IMG/VR virus record: IMGVR_UViG_3300031576_000187
Coordinates: 1-37,079 of that record
Strand: one strand, 5' to 3'
DNA from: a virus
Length of the DNA: 37,079 nt
This document shows positions 13,939 to 20,554 of this stretch, piece by piece (positions within the stretch are counted from its first letter, which is position 1; every line of letters begins with the position of its first letter). A program made the position numbers and the translations under genes. The notes under the pieces were generated by a model that saw only the letters and a program-made list of their open reading frames with translations, searched no databases and was not told the origin of the DNA.

Positions 13939-14414
13939 GCCAGATAACCATCATCAAGCACGACGATGGCAAGATCGGCGGATTCACTGAGGCCGACCAG
14001 CGCGCCTATGCGAAGTACCGCGCGAAGATCGCGGAGCTCGAGGTCGGTGAGCTATTCACCTACTCGGTGTGGTTCCCACGGAATCCCAAACTGCACAAAC
14101 TGCACTTCGCCGTCATCAAGGCGGTGTTCGACGCCCAGGAGCAATTCTCTGACCCGAGCGAGTTGCGGAAGTGGCTCTACGTCGGCGCCGGCTACTGCGA
14201 TGTCCTGCCCGGCCCAAAGGGTCGCATGGTGGCGGTGCCGAAGTCGATTGCCTACGACAAGATCGACGACGCCGAATTCTCGGATCTGCACCGCAAGGTG
14301 GTGGATTTCCTGCGGGAGTTTCATGCGCTGCAGTTCCTGTGGGGGCATCTGACGCCGGAGCAGAGGTCCGAGATGATTGAGACCCTGCTTACCGAGTTTG
14401 AAAGGCAGTTGTGA
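13935..14414 (+). CDS. DUF1367 family protein
   Basis: 159 residues from ATG 13935, overlapping the upstream stop (ATGA). The pattern YAKYRAKIAELEVGELFTYSV, HKLHFAVIKAVFDAQEQF, RKWLYVGAGYCD and KSIAYDKIDDAEFSDLHRKVVDF is the DUF1367 signature, found in lambdoid and related phages in the nin-like region. The role is unknown, but it is repeatedly next to Ref/NinG-type nucleases, as here. Confidence 0.85.
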   Translation: MSQITIIKHDDGKIGGFTEADQRAYAKYRAKIAELEVGELFTYSVWFPRNPKLHKLHFAVIKAVFDAQEQFSDPSELRKWLYVGAGYCDVLPGPKGRMVAVPKSIAYDKIDDAEFSDLHRKVVDFLREFHALQFLWGHLTPEQRSEMIETLLTEFERQL

Positions 14415-14740
14415 GCGCCCCGAGTGCCGAGAGCAAGTACATGGGCCGCGTCGCCGCGCTCGGCTGCCTGGTTTGCCGGCGACTTGGGCGCGGATGCGTG
14501 CCGGCCCAGGTACATCACATCGCCGAGGGCAGCAGCTTGCGCTCCGACTTCGCCACGGCGCCGTTGTGCCTGGCGCACCACGACCCGTACAAGACCGGCA
14601 CCGGGCTGCACGGCATGGGTGCCGAAGCCTTCTGTAAGACGTTCAAGGTGCCGTGGGAGAAGGAGGAGGGACTATTGGTGTGGGTGAACGAAGATATGCA
14701 GCTCGCCGCCCTCGGGCGGCTGCGACTGGCGGTGGCATGA
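14411..14740 (+). CDS. Ref-like HNH nuclease (RecA-dependent nuclease family)
   Basis: 109 residues from GTG 14411, overlapping the upstream stop. Key residues: a CLVC pair at about 20-23, the metal-binding VHHIAEG, then LCLAHHDPYKTGTGLHGMG, with the paired His and Asp of the Ref/DUF968-type HNH fold. In phage P1, Ref is a RecA-dependent endonuclease that cuts at D-loops; this is a shorter version lacking the long N-terminal arm. It probably processes recombination or replication intermediates. Confidence 0.8.
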   Translation: MSAPSAESKYMGRVAALGCLVCRRLGRGCVPAQVHHIAEGSSLRSDFATAPLCLAHHDPYKTGTGLHGMGAEAFCKTFKVPWEKEEGLLVWVNEDMQLAALGRLRLAVA

Positions 14741-15204
14741 GCGGCGCGATGCGGTTCTCGATCGAGCAGTTGAACCCGAAACTTCGCGCGCAGGCTCGGG
14801 AGCGGTACATCGCGGCGTTAGGCAAGGCGCGCGAGATTGTGCGGCGCCAAGACAAGGAGGCTGCGTCGGAGCTGCCGCCGCTGGCGGTCGCACAGCAGGC
14901 GACGGATCTGCTGTTGTGGCAATTCTCACTGGCTGGTGGTATTGCCGTGCCGGCGACCGAGTATCGGTTCCATCCGCAACGGAAATGGCGCTTCGACATC
15001 GCGTGGCCATCGCTGCGCCTGGCGGTGGAAATCGAAGGTGGTATCCACGGCGGGCGCGGGCGGCACATCCGGCCTGTGGGGTTCAAGCTGGATGCCGAGA
15101 AATACAACGAAGCCGCGATCATGGGCTGGCGCGTCATCCGTGTCACGCACGGCTGGATCAATGGCGGCCAAGCCTTGTCCATCATCGAGCGCGCCTACGG
15201 ATAA
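14737..15204 (+). CDS. PD-(D/E)XK endonuclease (VSR/DUF559-like)
   Basis: 155 residues from ATG 14737, overlapping the upstream stop (ATGA). The catalytic region reads FDIAWPSLRLAVEIEGGIHG (D ... ExE of a PD-(D/E)XK core), with a basic stretch RGRHIRPVG, and ends WRVIRVTHGWINGG. In phages, VSR- or DUF559-like nucleases sit where RusA-type Holliday-junction resolvases are found, so a resolvase or restriction-like role is likely. It follows the Ref-like nuclease and DUF1367 in one operon. Confidence 0.75.
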   Translation: MSGAMRFSIEQLNPKLRAQARERYIAALGKAREIVRRQDKEAASELPPLAVAQQATDLLLWQFSLAGGIAVPATEYRFHPQRKWRFDIAWPSLRLAVEIEGGIHGGRGRHIRPVGFKLDAEKYNEAAIMGWRVIRVTHGWINGGQALSIIERAYG

Positions 15205-15215
15205 ATGGGGAGCGC

Positions 15216-15728
15216 GTGTTGACACTGACGAAGGCAGACAGAGAGACCGCGGCGCGTAAGCTATTCAGCAAGCTGGCATCGCGCGAACGACTGCGCCTGC
15301 TCGTCGAGGAAGCACGGCGCAGCAATCCTGACCCCCATCAGCTTGAGATCGAACGGCTGCGGATATATTTGCGCGAGTGGCGGGCATACCAACAGGCGTA
15401 TTGGCCGCGCCTGGGTACTGGCAGTTGCTCTCCGTGGGTGTCCCGTGCCACAGAGGAAATCCACTCCGCTTCAGATTATTTGGAACGTTCCGATGGGTGG
15501 GCGATGGAAGTCATCGAGCGTAGCGTCGAGGACCTGCGGAAGAAGCCGGACGGCGAGGCGCTGCGCGCCGCGCTGCTGGTGCGTTTGATGAATCTGGCGA
15601 TCCCCGCCCAGGTCTTCCGGCACGGCAGGCTGGCAGAAATATCCCCTGGCGAGGTCGAGTCGTTGGCCGATCTTGCGGAGATCGAGTTAGTCGGCATCGT
15701 GAAGGCCTACGGACTCCCTTTGGCGTGA
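15216..15728 (+). CDS. Phage protein of unknown function; possible late-gene regulator
   Basis: 170 residues. GTG 15216 is preceded by GGGAG four bases earlier (a TTG one codon later is the alternative). The sequence has two helical domains (LVEEARRSNPDPHQLEIERLRIYLREW, then a conserved DYLERSDGWAMEVIERSVEDL). It resembles phage proteins at the end of the delayed-early operon, where a Q-type antiterminator is usually placed, and it is followed within 70 bases by a weak promoter and a strong terminator. That layout resembles the lambda Q region, but sequence similarity to Q is not visible, so the role is inferred from position only. Confidence 0.45.
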   Translation: MLTLTKADRETAARKLFSKLASRERLRLLVEEARRSNPDPHQLEIERLRIYLREWRAYQQAYWPRLGTGSCSPWVSRATEEIHSASDYLERSDGWAMEVIERSVEDLRKKPDGEALRAALLVRLMNLAIPAQVFRHGRLAEISPGEVESLADLAEIELVGIVKAYGLPLA

Positions 15729-15794
15729 AGTTGCAGCCTTCAGTGGATGTGGTAGCCTAGTTTCCGTGGGGGCCGAACTCGCCCTCGGAATGTA

Positions 15795-15822
15795 GAGGCC
15801 CGGAGAAGTTGACCGGGCCTTT
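15795..15822 (+). terminator. Rho-independent terminator upstream of the tRNA
   Basis: An 8-bp stem, AGGCCCGG and CCGGGCCT (15795-15802, 15812-15819), with a 9-base loop is followed by TTTTGCTTT. It ends rightward transcription 12 bases before the tRNA gene. A weak promoter (TGTGGTAGCCT, extended -10-like) precedes it, which would give a short leader RNA unless read through. Confidence 0.85.
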
Positions 15823-15833
15823 TGCTTTACCAG

Positions 15834-15910
15834 CAGCGCCGTGGAGCAGTCCGGTAGCTCGCCGGCCCCATAAGCCGGAGATCACAGGTTCAAATCCTGT
15901 CGGCGCAACC
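15834..15910 (+). tRNA. Initiator-like tRNA-Met (anticodon CAT), encoded CCA
   Basis: 77 bases with all arms: acceptor AGCGCCG/CGGCGCA, D-stem GAGC/GCTC, anticodon stem CCGGC/GCCGG with loop CCCATAA (anticodon CAT), T-arm ACAGG-TTCAAAT-CCTGT, discriminator A and an encoded CCA. It has the marks of bacterial initiator tRNA: no pair at 1-72 (A1/A72, E. coli has C1/A72), an A11-T24 pair in the D-stem, and GC-rich pairs at 29-31/39-41. Unlike E. coli, position 31-39 is C-G and base 33 is C rather than the nearly universal T. It is flanked by terminators on both sides, so it may be a free-standing transcription unit or be expressed by readthrough. Confidence 0.9.
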
Positions 15911-15984
15911 AATATCCCAGAGCACCTGGCGTTCGGGGAGGGGCCGCGGCCTCTCTCGCGCCAGCTTCGGGGCATCGAGCAGTG

Positions 15985-16012
15985 TCCACCATTCTCCCTT
16001 GGTGGAATTTTT
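15985..16012 (+). terminator. Hairpin with T-rich tail after the tRNA
   Basis: A 7-bp perfect stem, TCCACCA/TGGTGGA (15985-15991, 16000-16006), with an 8-base loop, is followed by ATTTTT. It lies 74 bases after the tRNA and immediately before a second terminator. Confidence 0.65.
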
Positions 16013-16013
16013 C

Positions 16014-16048
16014 CCCTCCGGCGCAGGCAACTTGCACCGGAGGGTTTT
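16014..16048 (+). terminator. Second tandem terminator
   Basis: CCCTCCGG (16014-16021) and CCGGAGGG (16037-16044) form an 8-bp stem with a 15-base loop, followed by TTTTCTT. It separates the rightward unit from the converging minus-strand cassette. Confidence 0.75.
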
Positions 16049-16050
16049 CT

Positions 16051-16269
16051 TCAGCGGTGTGGGTGTGGCAGGCGTTGGCCGCGTGGCATCAGTTGCCCGC
16101 ACGTCGGGCAGATTTGACGCCCCTTGCGGGCGCTGCGGGCGCGGTACAGCACGGAAGGTGTGACATCGAATTTCTTGGCGGCGGCGTAGACGGTGCGGGC
16201 TTCGCCCGCCGGCGCCGCCGAGATCCAGCCAAGCGCCTTCTCGGTCTTGGTCTTCGTGTCGAGCGTCAT
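16051..16269 (-). CDS. Small helix-turn-helix/zinc-knuckle protein
   Basis: 72 residues from ATG 16269, overlapping the stop of the methyltransferase gene (ATGA). A helix-turn-helix-like region (ARTVYAAAKKFDVTPSVLYRARSARKG) is followed by a CPTCGQ Cys pair. It could regulate the promoter of this cassette, where a perfect palindrome is present, but that is inference. It is the last gene of the minus-strand unit. Confidence 0.7.
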   Translation of the reverse strand: MTLDTKTKTEKALGWISAAPAGEARTVYAAAKKFDVTPSVLYRARSARKGRQICPTCGQLMPRGQRLPHPHR

Positions 16270-18059
16270 GATGCTCGCCCATAGTCGGCGACCGAAAGTG
16301 CGACAGCAACGTTGCGCACCCATATCGGGGTCGCGCCGAGCGCGAAGGTTTCGCCGGCGCGCGCCAGTATGAACGTAGTCCCGATGACGCCAGCAATTGC
16401 TTCCGCTGCGCTCGGCGGTACGGCGTTGCCGATGCGCTCGCGCCATGCGGAGTCCGACAAGCCTTGCAACTCAAGGTACTCCTCGGGGTCAACGAGCGAT
16501 TGCAGCGCCGCGAGCTCCAGCGTCGTGAAGGGCCGGTGCCAAGTGCCATCGAGCGCGCGGATCACGCAGACGATGCGTTGCGAGGCCTGCGGGAGCGGGC
16601 GCGGGTCGGCCACGGAGTTGAAGCCGTTGTCGTGGCGCGCGACGCCGCTGACGACGTTGGAATGCTGATCCCACGGCACGACGCCGAAATGCCCGCCGGA
16701 GAGGTAGGCTTCGCGCTTCGTCGGGTCGATCTTCGGGCGCGGATCGGCGACACTGAGAGCGCCGCCCTGGACTTGATTGGCGGCGGTGATGGTGGCGGTC
16801 GCCGTATCCCACTCCGTCACGCGCAGCTTGTTGTGGTGGCTGTTCGGTGAGTAACCGACGCGCGGATCGGCAAGCGCGAGGCCGCCTGCCGGTCCACCGG
16901 GCCCGGCGACCGCTTGCGAGGGCTGATCCCACCGCACGATGCGGTACGTGGTGTTGAAGCGGGCGCCTTCGATGCGAGGATCCGCAACGGCGTGCGGCCC
17001 TCCGCCAGCGATCATCTTGGTGTTCACGGTGCCGGAGGTTTGGTCCCATCGCCGCACACCGAACTGCCCGAAGTCCTCGGACAGTTGAGGGCGCGGGTCT
17101 GACACGGCGAACTTGCCGGTGACTGGGTGCGCGTTGCCGGTGACGGTGTGCGAGGTCTCGTCCCAGTTGGCGACGCCGAGAACGCCGCCGTGCATTTCCG
17201 GCACGATCAGATAGTCGGCGAGGTTGCCATCGACGACGCGCAGCTTCTGCAGCGAGCGCCAGTCCGAACCCGCCTCAACGAAAGCAAGGCGCACCCACGT
17301 CTTCCAGTGGAGCGCCGGGAGGCGGTGCATGGGCCCTGCGGCGGTGAATCCCGGCATCGGGAAGCGATCCAGCACGTCACCGACGGCGCGCAGCTTGCGC
17401 TTCACCGGCTCGTAGAGGAATGGCGGTACCTTCTCGCGGTGTCGTGCGACGAGCAGGAACCGCTTGCGGGTCTGCGCCAAGCCGCCGAGTTCGCCGCAGT
17501 CGTGCGTGGTCTCCGCCACGGCGTAGCCGAAGGCGTGGAGCAGTTGCACGATTTGGTCGAGCAATGGTCGGCCACGGTTCGAAATGCGCGGCACGTTCTC
17601 CAGCAGCATGAATTCGGCGGGGTCGTCCTTGAACGCTTCGAGCGTCAGGAAGATGCCACGCAGCGTGATGCGGTTCAGGGCTTGGTACTTGTCGGAGCGG
17701 CTACGGGCCTCCGAGAGCAAACCGGAGAAGCCCTTGCATGGCGGTGACAAGAAGATCACGTTCGGGTATTCGCCGCCGGTTGCTCGGCGGATATCGTCGG
17801 TGGTGGCCTCGCGCCAATCTGCCGGCGGCTGGTGGCCGTGGAAGGCGATGTATTGCGGGCGATCGAAAAGGTCGAGCAACGTTGCCGGTACGCCAGCCAT
17901 GTGTCTGAAGTCGGCGATTGCGGCTGGGTCGTTGTCGATGCCGCCGATGCAGCGGTAGGTGGCGGTCATGTTGCCGACTTGAGCGCGGCCGCGATTGAAA
18001 CCTCTGGCGCCGCCGCCCAAACCGCCGAACAGGTGGAAGTGTTTGATCTCGGTATTCAT
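16266..18059 (-). CDS. C5-cytosine DNA methyltransferase with five tandem repeats
   Basis: 597 residues from ATG 18059. C5-MTase motifs in order: FGGLGGGARGFN (motif I, residues 11-22), SPPCKGFSG with catalytic Cys108 (motif IV), LLENVPR (motif VI, ENV at 154-156), QTRKRFLLVA (motif VIII, 196-205) and ERIGNAVPPSAA (motif X, 541-552). Between VIII and X, residues about 287-488 contain five units of about 40 residues, each with W-D-x-x-(S/A) and ending in (S/A)DPR. This is an unusually large, repeat-built target-recognition region. Canonical C5 enzymes are 300-450 residues. It probably protects the phage DNA from host restriction and may recognise more than one site. Confidence 0.92.
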   Translation of the reverse strand: MNTEIKHFHLFGGLGGGARGFNRGRAQVGNMTATYRCIGGIDNDPAAIADFRHMAGVPATLLDLFDRPQYIAFHGHQPPADWREATTDDIRRATGGEYPNVIFLSPPCKGFSGLLSEARSRSDKYQALNRITLRGIFLTLEAFKDDPAEFMLLENVPRISNRGRPLLDQIVQLLHAFGYAVAETTHDCGELGGLAQTRKRFLLVARHREKVPPFLYEPVKRKLRAVGDVLDRFPMPGFTAAGPMHRLPALHWKTWVRLAFVEAGSDWRSLQKLRVVDGNLADYLIVPEMHGGVLGVANWDETSHTVTGNAHPVTGKFAVSDPRPQLSEDFGQFGVRRWDQTSGTVNTKMIAGGGPHAVADPRIEGARFNTTYRIVRWDQPSQAVAGPGGPAGGLALADPRVGYSPNSHHNKLRVTEWDTATATITAANQVQGGALSVADPRPKIDPTKREAYLSGGHFGVVPWDQHSNVVSGVARHDNGFNSVADPRPLPQASQRIVCVIRALDGTWHRPFTTLELAALQSLVDPEEYLELQGLSDSAWRERIGNAVPPSAAEAIAGVIGTTFILARAGETFALGATPIWVRNVAVALSVADYGRAS

Positions 18060-18442
18060 GACCGGTTCCTTGTGCGTTTGGCGAATGCGCGGTCGCGCTT
18101 CGCGTTGAGGACCTGTTGGCGGGCGAGCAGGTCGTAGAGTCCGCCGAAGGTACAGGTGAAGCTCTTGCGTTTGCCCTTGAGTCGCGCTTTGATAATCTCT
18201 GCGCCGGTGTCGATATCCAGATGCACGGGGCGGTGGTCGCGGTGCGGCTGCTTCCCTTTCAGGTGGCGCACGCCGCTGCGTTTCCAGCGCGTGCATTCGG
18301 ACGCGAGCTCCATGCGGTCAGCGCCCCGGAATGGACGAAGGCGTAGGAAAGTGTCGATGTGATGAATCCCCTCGGCGTCGTAACCTGGGTTCGTGCCGAT
18401 GACGCGATAGCGGCGGTCCTTGTAGACGACGTAGCCCTTCAT
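18056..18442 (-). CDS. Hypothetical basic protein (128 aa)
   Basis: 128 residues from ATG 18442, overlapping the start of the methyltransferase by 4 bases. The N-terminal part (KGYVVYKDRRYRVIGTNPGYDAEGIHHIDTFLRLRPF) is a beta-rich module; the C-terminal part is basic (KARLKGKRKSFTCTFGGLYDLLARQQVLNAKRDRAFAKR). Likely a nucleic-acid-binding accessory of the DNA modification cassette. I do not recognise the family. Confidence 0.65.
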   Translation of the reverse strand: MKGYVVYKDRRYRVIGTNPGYDAEGIHHIDTFLRLRPFRGADRMELASECTRWKRSGVRHLKGKQPHRDHRPVHLDIDTGAEIIKARLKGKRKSFTCTFGGLYDLLARQQVLNAKRDRAFAKRTRNRS

Positions 18443-18552
18443 GGTTGCCTCCGTAGTTCGGCGCGCACTGCATGCGTGACGCACCTGAGAAAGTAAATGC
18501 CCACCACCGCGATGAACGCGGTGGCGAGCAGGATGCGGACTACAGCGTTCAC
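18439..18552 (-). CDS. 37-residue single-pass membrane protein
   Basis: GTG 18552 overlaps the stop of the upstream gene (GTGA), and the stop overlaps the start of the next gene (ATGA). The whole protein is one membrane helix (VRILLATAFIAVVGIYFL) with a Cys and a basic tail. Double translational coupling makes it real in spite of its size. Function unknown. Confidence 0.6.
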   Translation of the reverse strand: MNAVVRILLATAFIAVVGIYFLRCVTHAVRAELRRQP

Positions 18553-18887
18553 GCCGCGATGCGCCCGTACTTCACGAGGCGGGCGCGGACGCCGGTTTGA
18601 GTGCGCTGGTGCGCTGTGGCGAGATCTCCGAGCGCATCTCCCGCGTCGAATGCCGAGAGCAGCTTGCGGTCCTCGTCCTCGGTCCACGGTTCGCCGGTCT
18701 TGGCTGGCAGTTGCTGTTTGCGCCGTTCGACCTGTGCTTGCCGTTCCAGGGCATCGACTGCGTGGTAGAGCGCCCGCACGGTCAGCGGGCGCTGGTACGA
18801 ACTTTCTGTCGGGAAGACTTCTCCGCTCTCGGGGTCTACGCCGTTGGCGAGCGACCGGATGATGGCGAGGGCTTGGGTTTGGTCCAT
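18549..18887 (-). CDS. SANT/Myb-like DNA-binding protein, first gene of the modification cassette
   Basis: 112 residues from ATG 18887, with AAGGAG about 7 bases upstream. The first half is helical (ALAIIRSLANGVDPESGE). The second half has a Myb/SANT-like trihelix pattern (GEPWTEDEDRKLLSAFDAGDALGDLATAHQRT) with conserved Trp, followed by a basic VRARLVKYGRIA. It could bind DNA as a regulator of the cassette. A start 14 codons upstream is possible but weaker. Confidence 0.7.
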   Translation of the reverse strand: MDQTQALAIIRSLANGVDPESGEVFPTESSYQRPLTVRALYHAVDALERQAQVERRKQQLPAKTGEPWTEDEDRKLLSAFDAGDALGDLATAHQRTQTGVRARLVKYGRIAA

Positions 18888-18927
18888 TTGTAGCTCCTTC
18901 AGTAGTGCCGCGAGTTGCGGCCTAGTC

Positions 18928-18956
18928 ACTATACTCTATATGCCAGCATATAGCAA
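18928..18956 (-). promoter_or_regulatory. Promoter of the minus-strand modification cassette
   Basis: On the minus strand TTGCTA (18956-18951), 17 bases, then TATAGT (18933-18928). This fits sigma-70 boxes 4/6 and 5/6. It drives leftward transcription into the SANT-like gene 41 bases downstream of the -10 box. Confidence 0.6.
18936..18953. promoter_or_regulatory. Perfect 18-bp palindromic operator CTATATGCCAGCATATAG
   Basis: CTATATGC and GCATATAG are exact complements around CA. The palindrome overlaps the spacer and the inner part of the -35 box of the leftward promoter, the typical place for a dimeric repressor. A weaker rightward promoter-like pair (TTGCGG, 16 bases, TATATG at 18937) would also be covered, so one protein could control the cassette and the lysis genes. 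Confidence 0.6.
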
Positions 18957-18970
18957 CTACGGGGGTCCGA

Positions 18971-19060
18971 ATGCCTCATTGGATTGTCAAGGTGGCGTGG
19001 ACGTTGTTCGTGGCTTTCGCGCTCGCGCTCGTGCTTGGTCCCATGGTGTTCTGGTGGTAA
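18971..19060 (+). CDS. 29-residue membrane peptide upstream of the endolysin
   Basis: ATG 18971, preceded by GGGGG at five bases, encodes a 29-residue peptide that is one hydrophobic helix (VKVAWTLFVAFALALVLGPM) with a Trp-rich end. Its stop overlaps the endolysin start (19054). The position at the beginning of the lysis genes suggests a small holin- or antiholin-like role. No family is known to me, so this is inference. Confidence 0.45.
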   Translation: MPHWIVKVAWTLFVAFALALVLGPMVFWW

Positions 19061-19701
19061 GAGCTCTGGCGCTGGAGGACCTGCGGAGTATTTGCCCGCA
19101 TACCACGATCGAGCGGCTGCTGCTGTTCGTGAACCCGCTGAATCAGACCTTCGAGGAATTCGAGGTCAACACCATAGCGCGGCGCGCGGCGTTCCTGGCG
19201 CAGTACGCCTGGGAGACGCAGAATTTCACGAGGTTGGTGGAGAACCTGATGTATACGACGGCGGAGCAGTTGCGTGCCGTGCATCCGCACGACTTCGACA
19301 AGTTGGACGTGGACGATGCCTGGGGCTACATCAGGCAGCCGGAGCGGATCGCCAACCGGGTCTACGCCCACCAGAACGGCAACGGCGACGAGGCCTCCGG
19401 GGACGGCTGGAAGTACCGTGGCCGCGGGTTGCCGCATGTCACCGGACTGGGCAACTACATCCGCATGGCGGGGTGGCTGAATCTGGATCTTGTCAATCGC
19501 CCGGAGCTGCTCGAAAACGAGGTATACGCTGCGCGCGCCGGCGGCGCATACTGGTTGCACGAAGGCTGCAACCAACTGGTGGACCGCGACGATTTTGCCG
19601 GGGTCACCAGGCGCATCAACGGAGCGGCGACCGAGGGGCCGCCCTCGCACCACACCGCAAGGGTTGCTTTGCTGGAAAAGGCAATGAACGCACTGGCCTA
19701 A
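19054..19701 (+). CDS. Endolysin, GH19 chitinase-like muramidase
   Basis: 215 residues from GTG 19054, which overlaps the stop of the membrane peptide. It has the GH19 fold pattern: FLAQYAWETQNFTRLVENLMY with the catalytic Glu, ERIANRVYAHQNGNGDEASGDGWKYRGRGL, VTGLGNYIRMAGWLNLDLVNRPELL and GGAYWLHEGCNQLVDRDDFAGVTRRINGA. It cuts peptidoglycan. There is no signal peptide, so release would depend on a holin. One detail is different: the usual LIQLTG after RGRG is LPHVTG here. Lysis accessory genes follow directly. Confidence 0.9.
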   Translation: MVRALALEDLRSICPHTTIERLLLFVNPLNQTFEEFEVNTIARRAAFLAQYAWETQNFTRLVENLMYTTAEQLRAVHPHDFDKLDVDDAWGYIRQPERIANRVYAHQNGNGDEASGDGWKYRGRGLPHVTGLGNYIRMAGWLNLDLVNRPELLENEVYAARAGGAYWLHEGCNQLVDRDDFAGVTRRINGAATEGPPSHHTARVALLEKAMNALA

Positions 19702-19712
19702 AGGAGGCTGAC

Positions 19713-20351
19713 ATGGACGCGAAAACGGTAGTGGCAGGATCGCTGAGATCGAAAACGCAGTGGCTCGGCGCCATCGTGATGGTGCTCGGCATCCTGCAGG
19801 ACCAGGGGCAACTGCTGACGCAGCTCATCGGCCCGGATCACATGGGCAAGGTGATGGCGGCGATCGGCCTCGCCTTCATGGTCCTGCGGGCGTTGACTAC
19901 GAGCTCACTGGAAGACAAGGTCCCGGAGAAGACCGAGGGCGGCTTCGTCAGGGTGCAAGTCCTCATCGTGCTGGCTCTGCTCAGCATCGGCTTCGCGCTC
20001 GGCGGCTGCGGGTTGATGCAGGCGGCCTCACAGCCGGTCCATGGCGAGAAGGCCGTCACGACGGAAGCGCCGGCGCTACGCGCTGCGCGCGTGGCGATCG
20101 ACGAGGCCAATGCCTCGCTGGTCGGTCTGAACACAGTCATCGGCCAGAACGTTGAAAGCGGGGTCTGGACGAAGGCACAGGGGCAGGGGTACCTGGACGA
20201 GTCCAGGGCCGCCGGCCGTCGACTCGATGGCGCCCGTGAGGCGCTGCGCGGCGGCTTGCTTCTGGATGCGAAGTCGCAGGCGGAGGCGGTACGCCTTCTT
20301 GTTCTGACGTTGCACAAGCGCGTGGCTGCCGAAGCCCGCAAGGAGAAATGA
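19713..20351 (+). CDS. Holin-like/lipoprotein fusion with three hydrophobic segments
   Basis: 212 residues from ATG 19713 after a strong AAAGGAGG site. Residues 1-65 are a small phage holin-like module with two hydrophobic helices (TQWLGAIVMVLGILQD and MAAIGLAFMVLRALTT). Residues 81-99 are a third hydrophobic segment ending in LGGC, a lipobox (Cys99). The C-terminal about 110 residues are helical (EAPALRAARVAIDEANASLVG). A GTG at 19953 (codon 81) could start the second half as a separate lipoprotein. So either a true fusion or two gene products from one frame; role in lysis is likely from position. Confidence 0.6.
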   Translation: MDAKTVVAGSLRSKTQWLGAIVMVLGILQDQGQLLTQLIGPDHMGKVMAAIGLAFMVLRALTTSSLEDKVPEKTEGGFVRVQVLIVLALLSIGFALGGCGLMQAASQPVHGEKAVTTEAPALRAARVAIDEANASLVGLNTVIGQNVESGVWTKAQGQGYLDESRAAGRRLDGAREALRGGLLLDAKSQAEAVRLLVLTLHKRVAAEARKEK

Positions 20352-20554
20352 CCATGACTGCCGTAGGCGTGGCAAAGCTGGCCGATCTCGTCTTCACCTT
20401 GGCGCTCGCCGGGCTCGAGCGCATCCCTGTTGTCGAGAAGGTGCGTGAAATGGAGGAGAAAGGCGCGAGCCCGGACGAGATCACGGACGCCCTGCAGGAG
20501 ATGCGCAAAGCTTCCGAAGCGGTAGCGCAGAAAAAGGTCGATGACGCCGCCTAA
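20348..20554 (+). CDS. Small lysis-region protein
   Basis: 68 residues from ATG 20348, overlapping the stop of the upstream gene (ATGA). The N-terminal half is hydrophobic (VGVAKLADLVFTLALAGLERI), the second half is a charged helix (EKVREMEEKGASPDEITDALQEMRKASE). Likely a membrane-associated accessory; overlaps the next gene by 14 bases. Family unknown. Confidence 0.6.
   Translation: MTMTAVGVAKLADLVFTLALAGLERIPVVEKVREMEEKGASPDEITDALQEMRKASEAVAQKKVDDAA

Noticed and set aside
15834-15910. The tRNA as a prophage attachment site or as elongator tRNA-Met/tRNA-Ile2
   Set aside because: It is a complete tRNA inside phage genes with no integrase nearby, and the 1-72 mismatch with A11-T24 favours the initiator type. 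A covariance model would settle it.
18985-18990. TTGACA on the minus strand as -35 box of the modification cassette
   Set aside because: No acceptable -10 box at 16-18 bases; the TTGCTA/TATAGT pair fits better.
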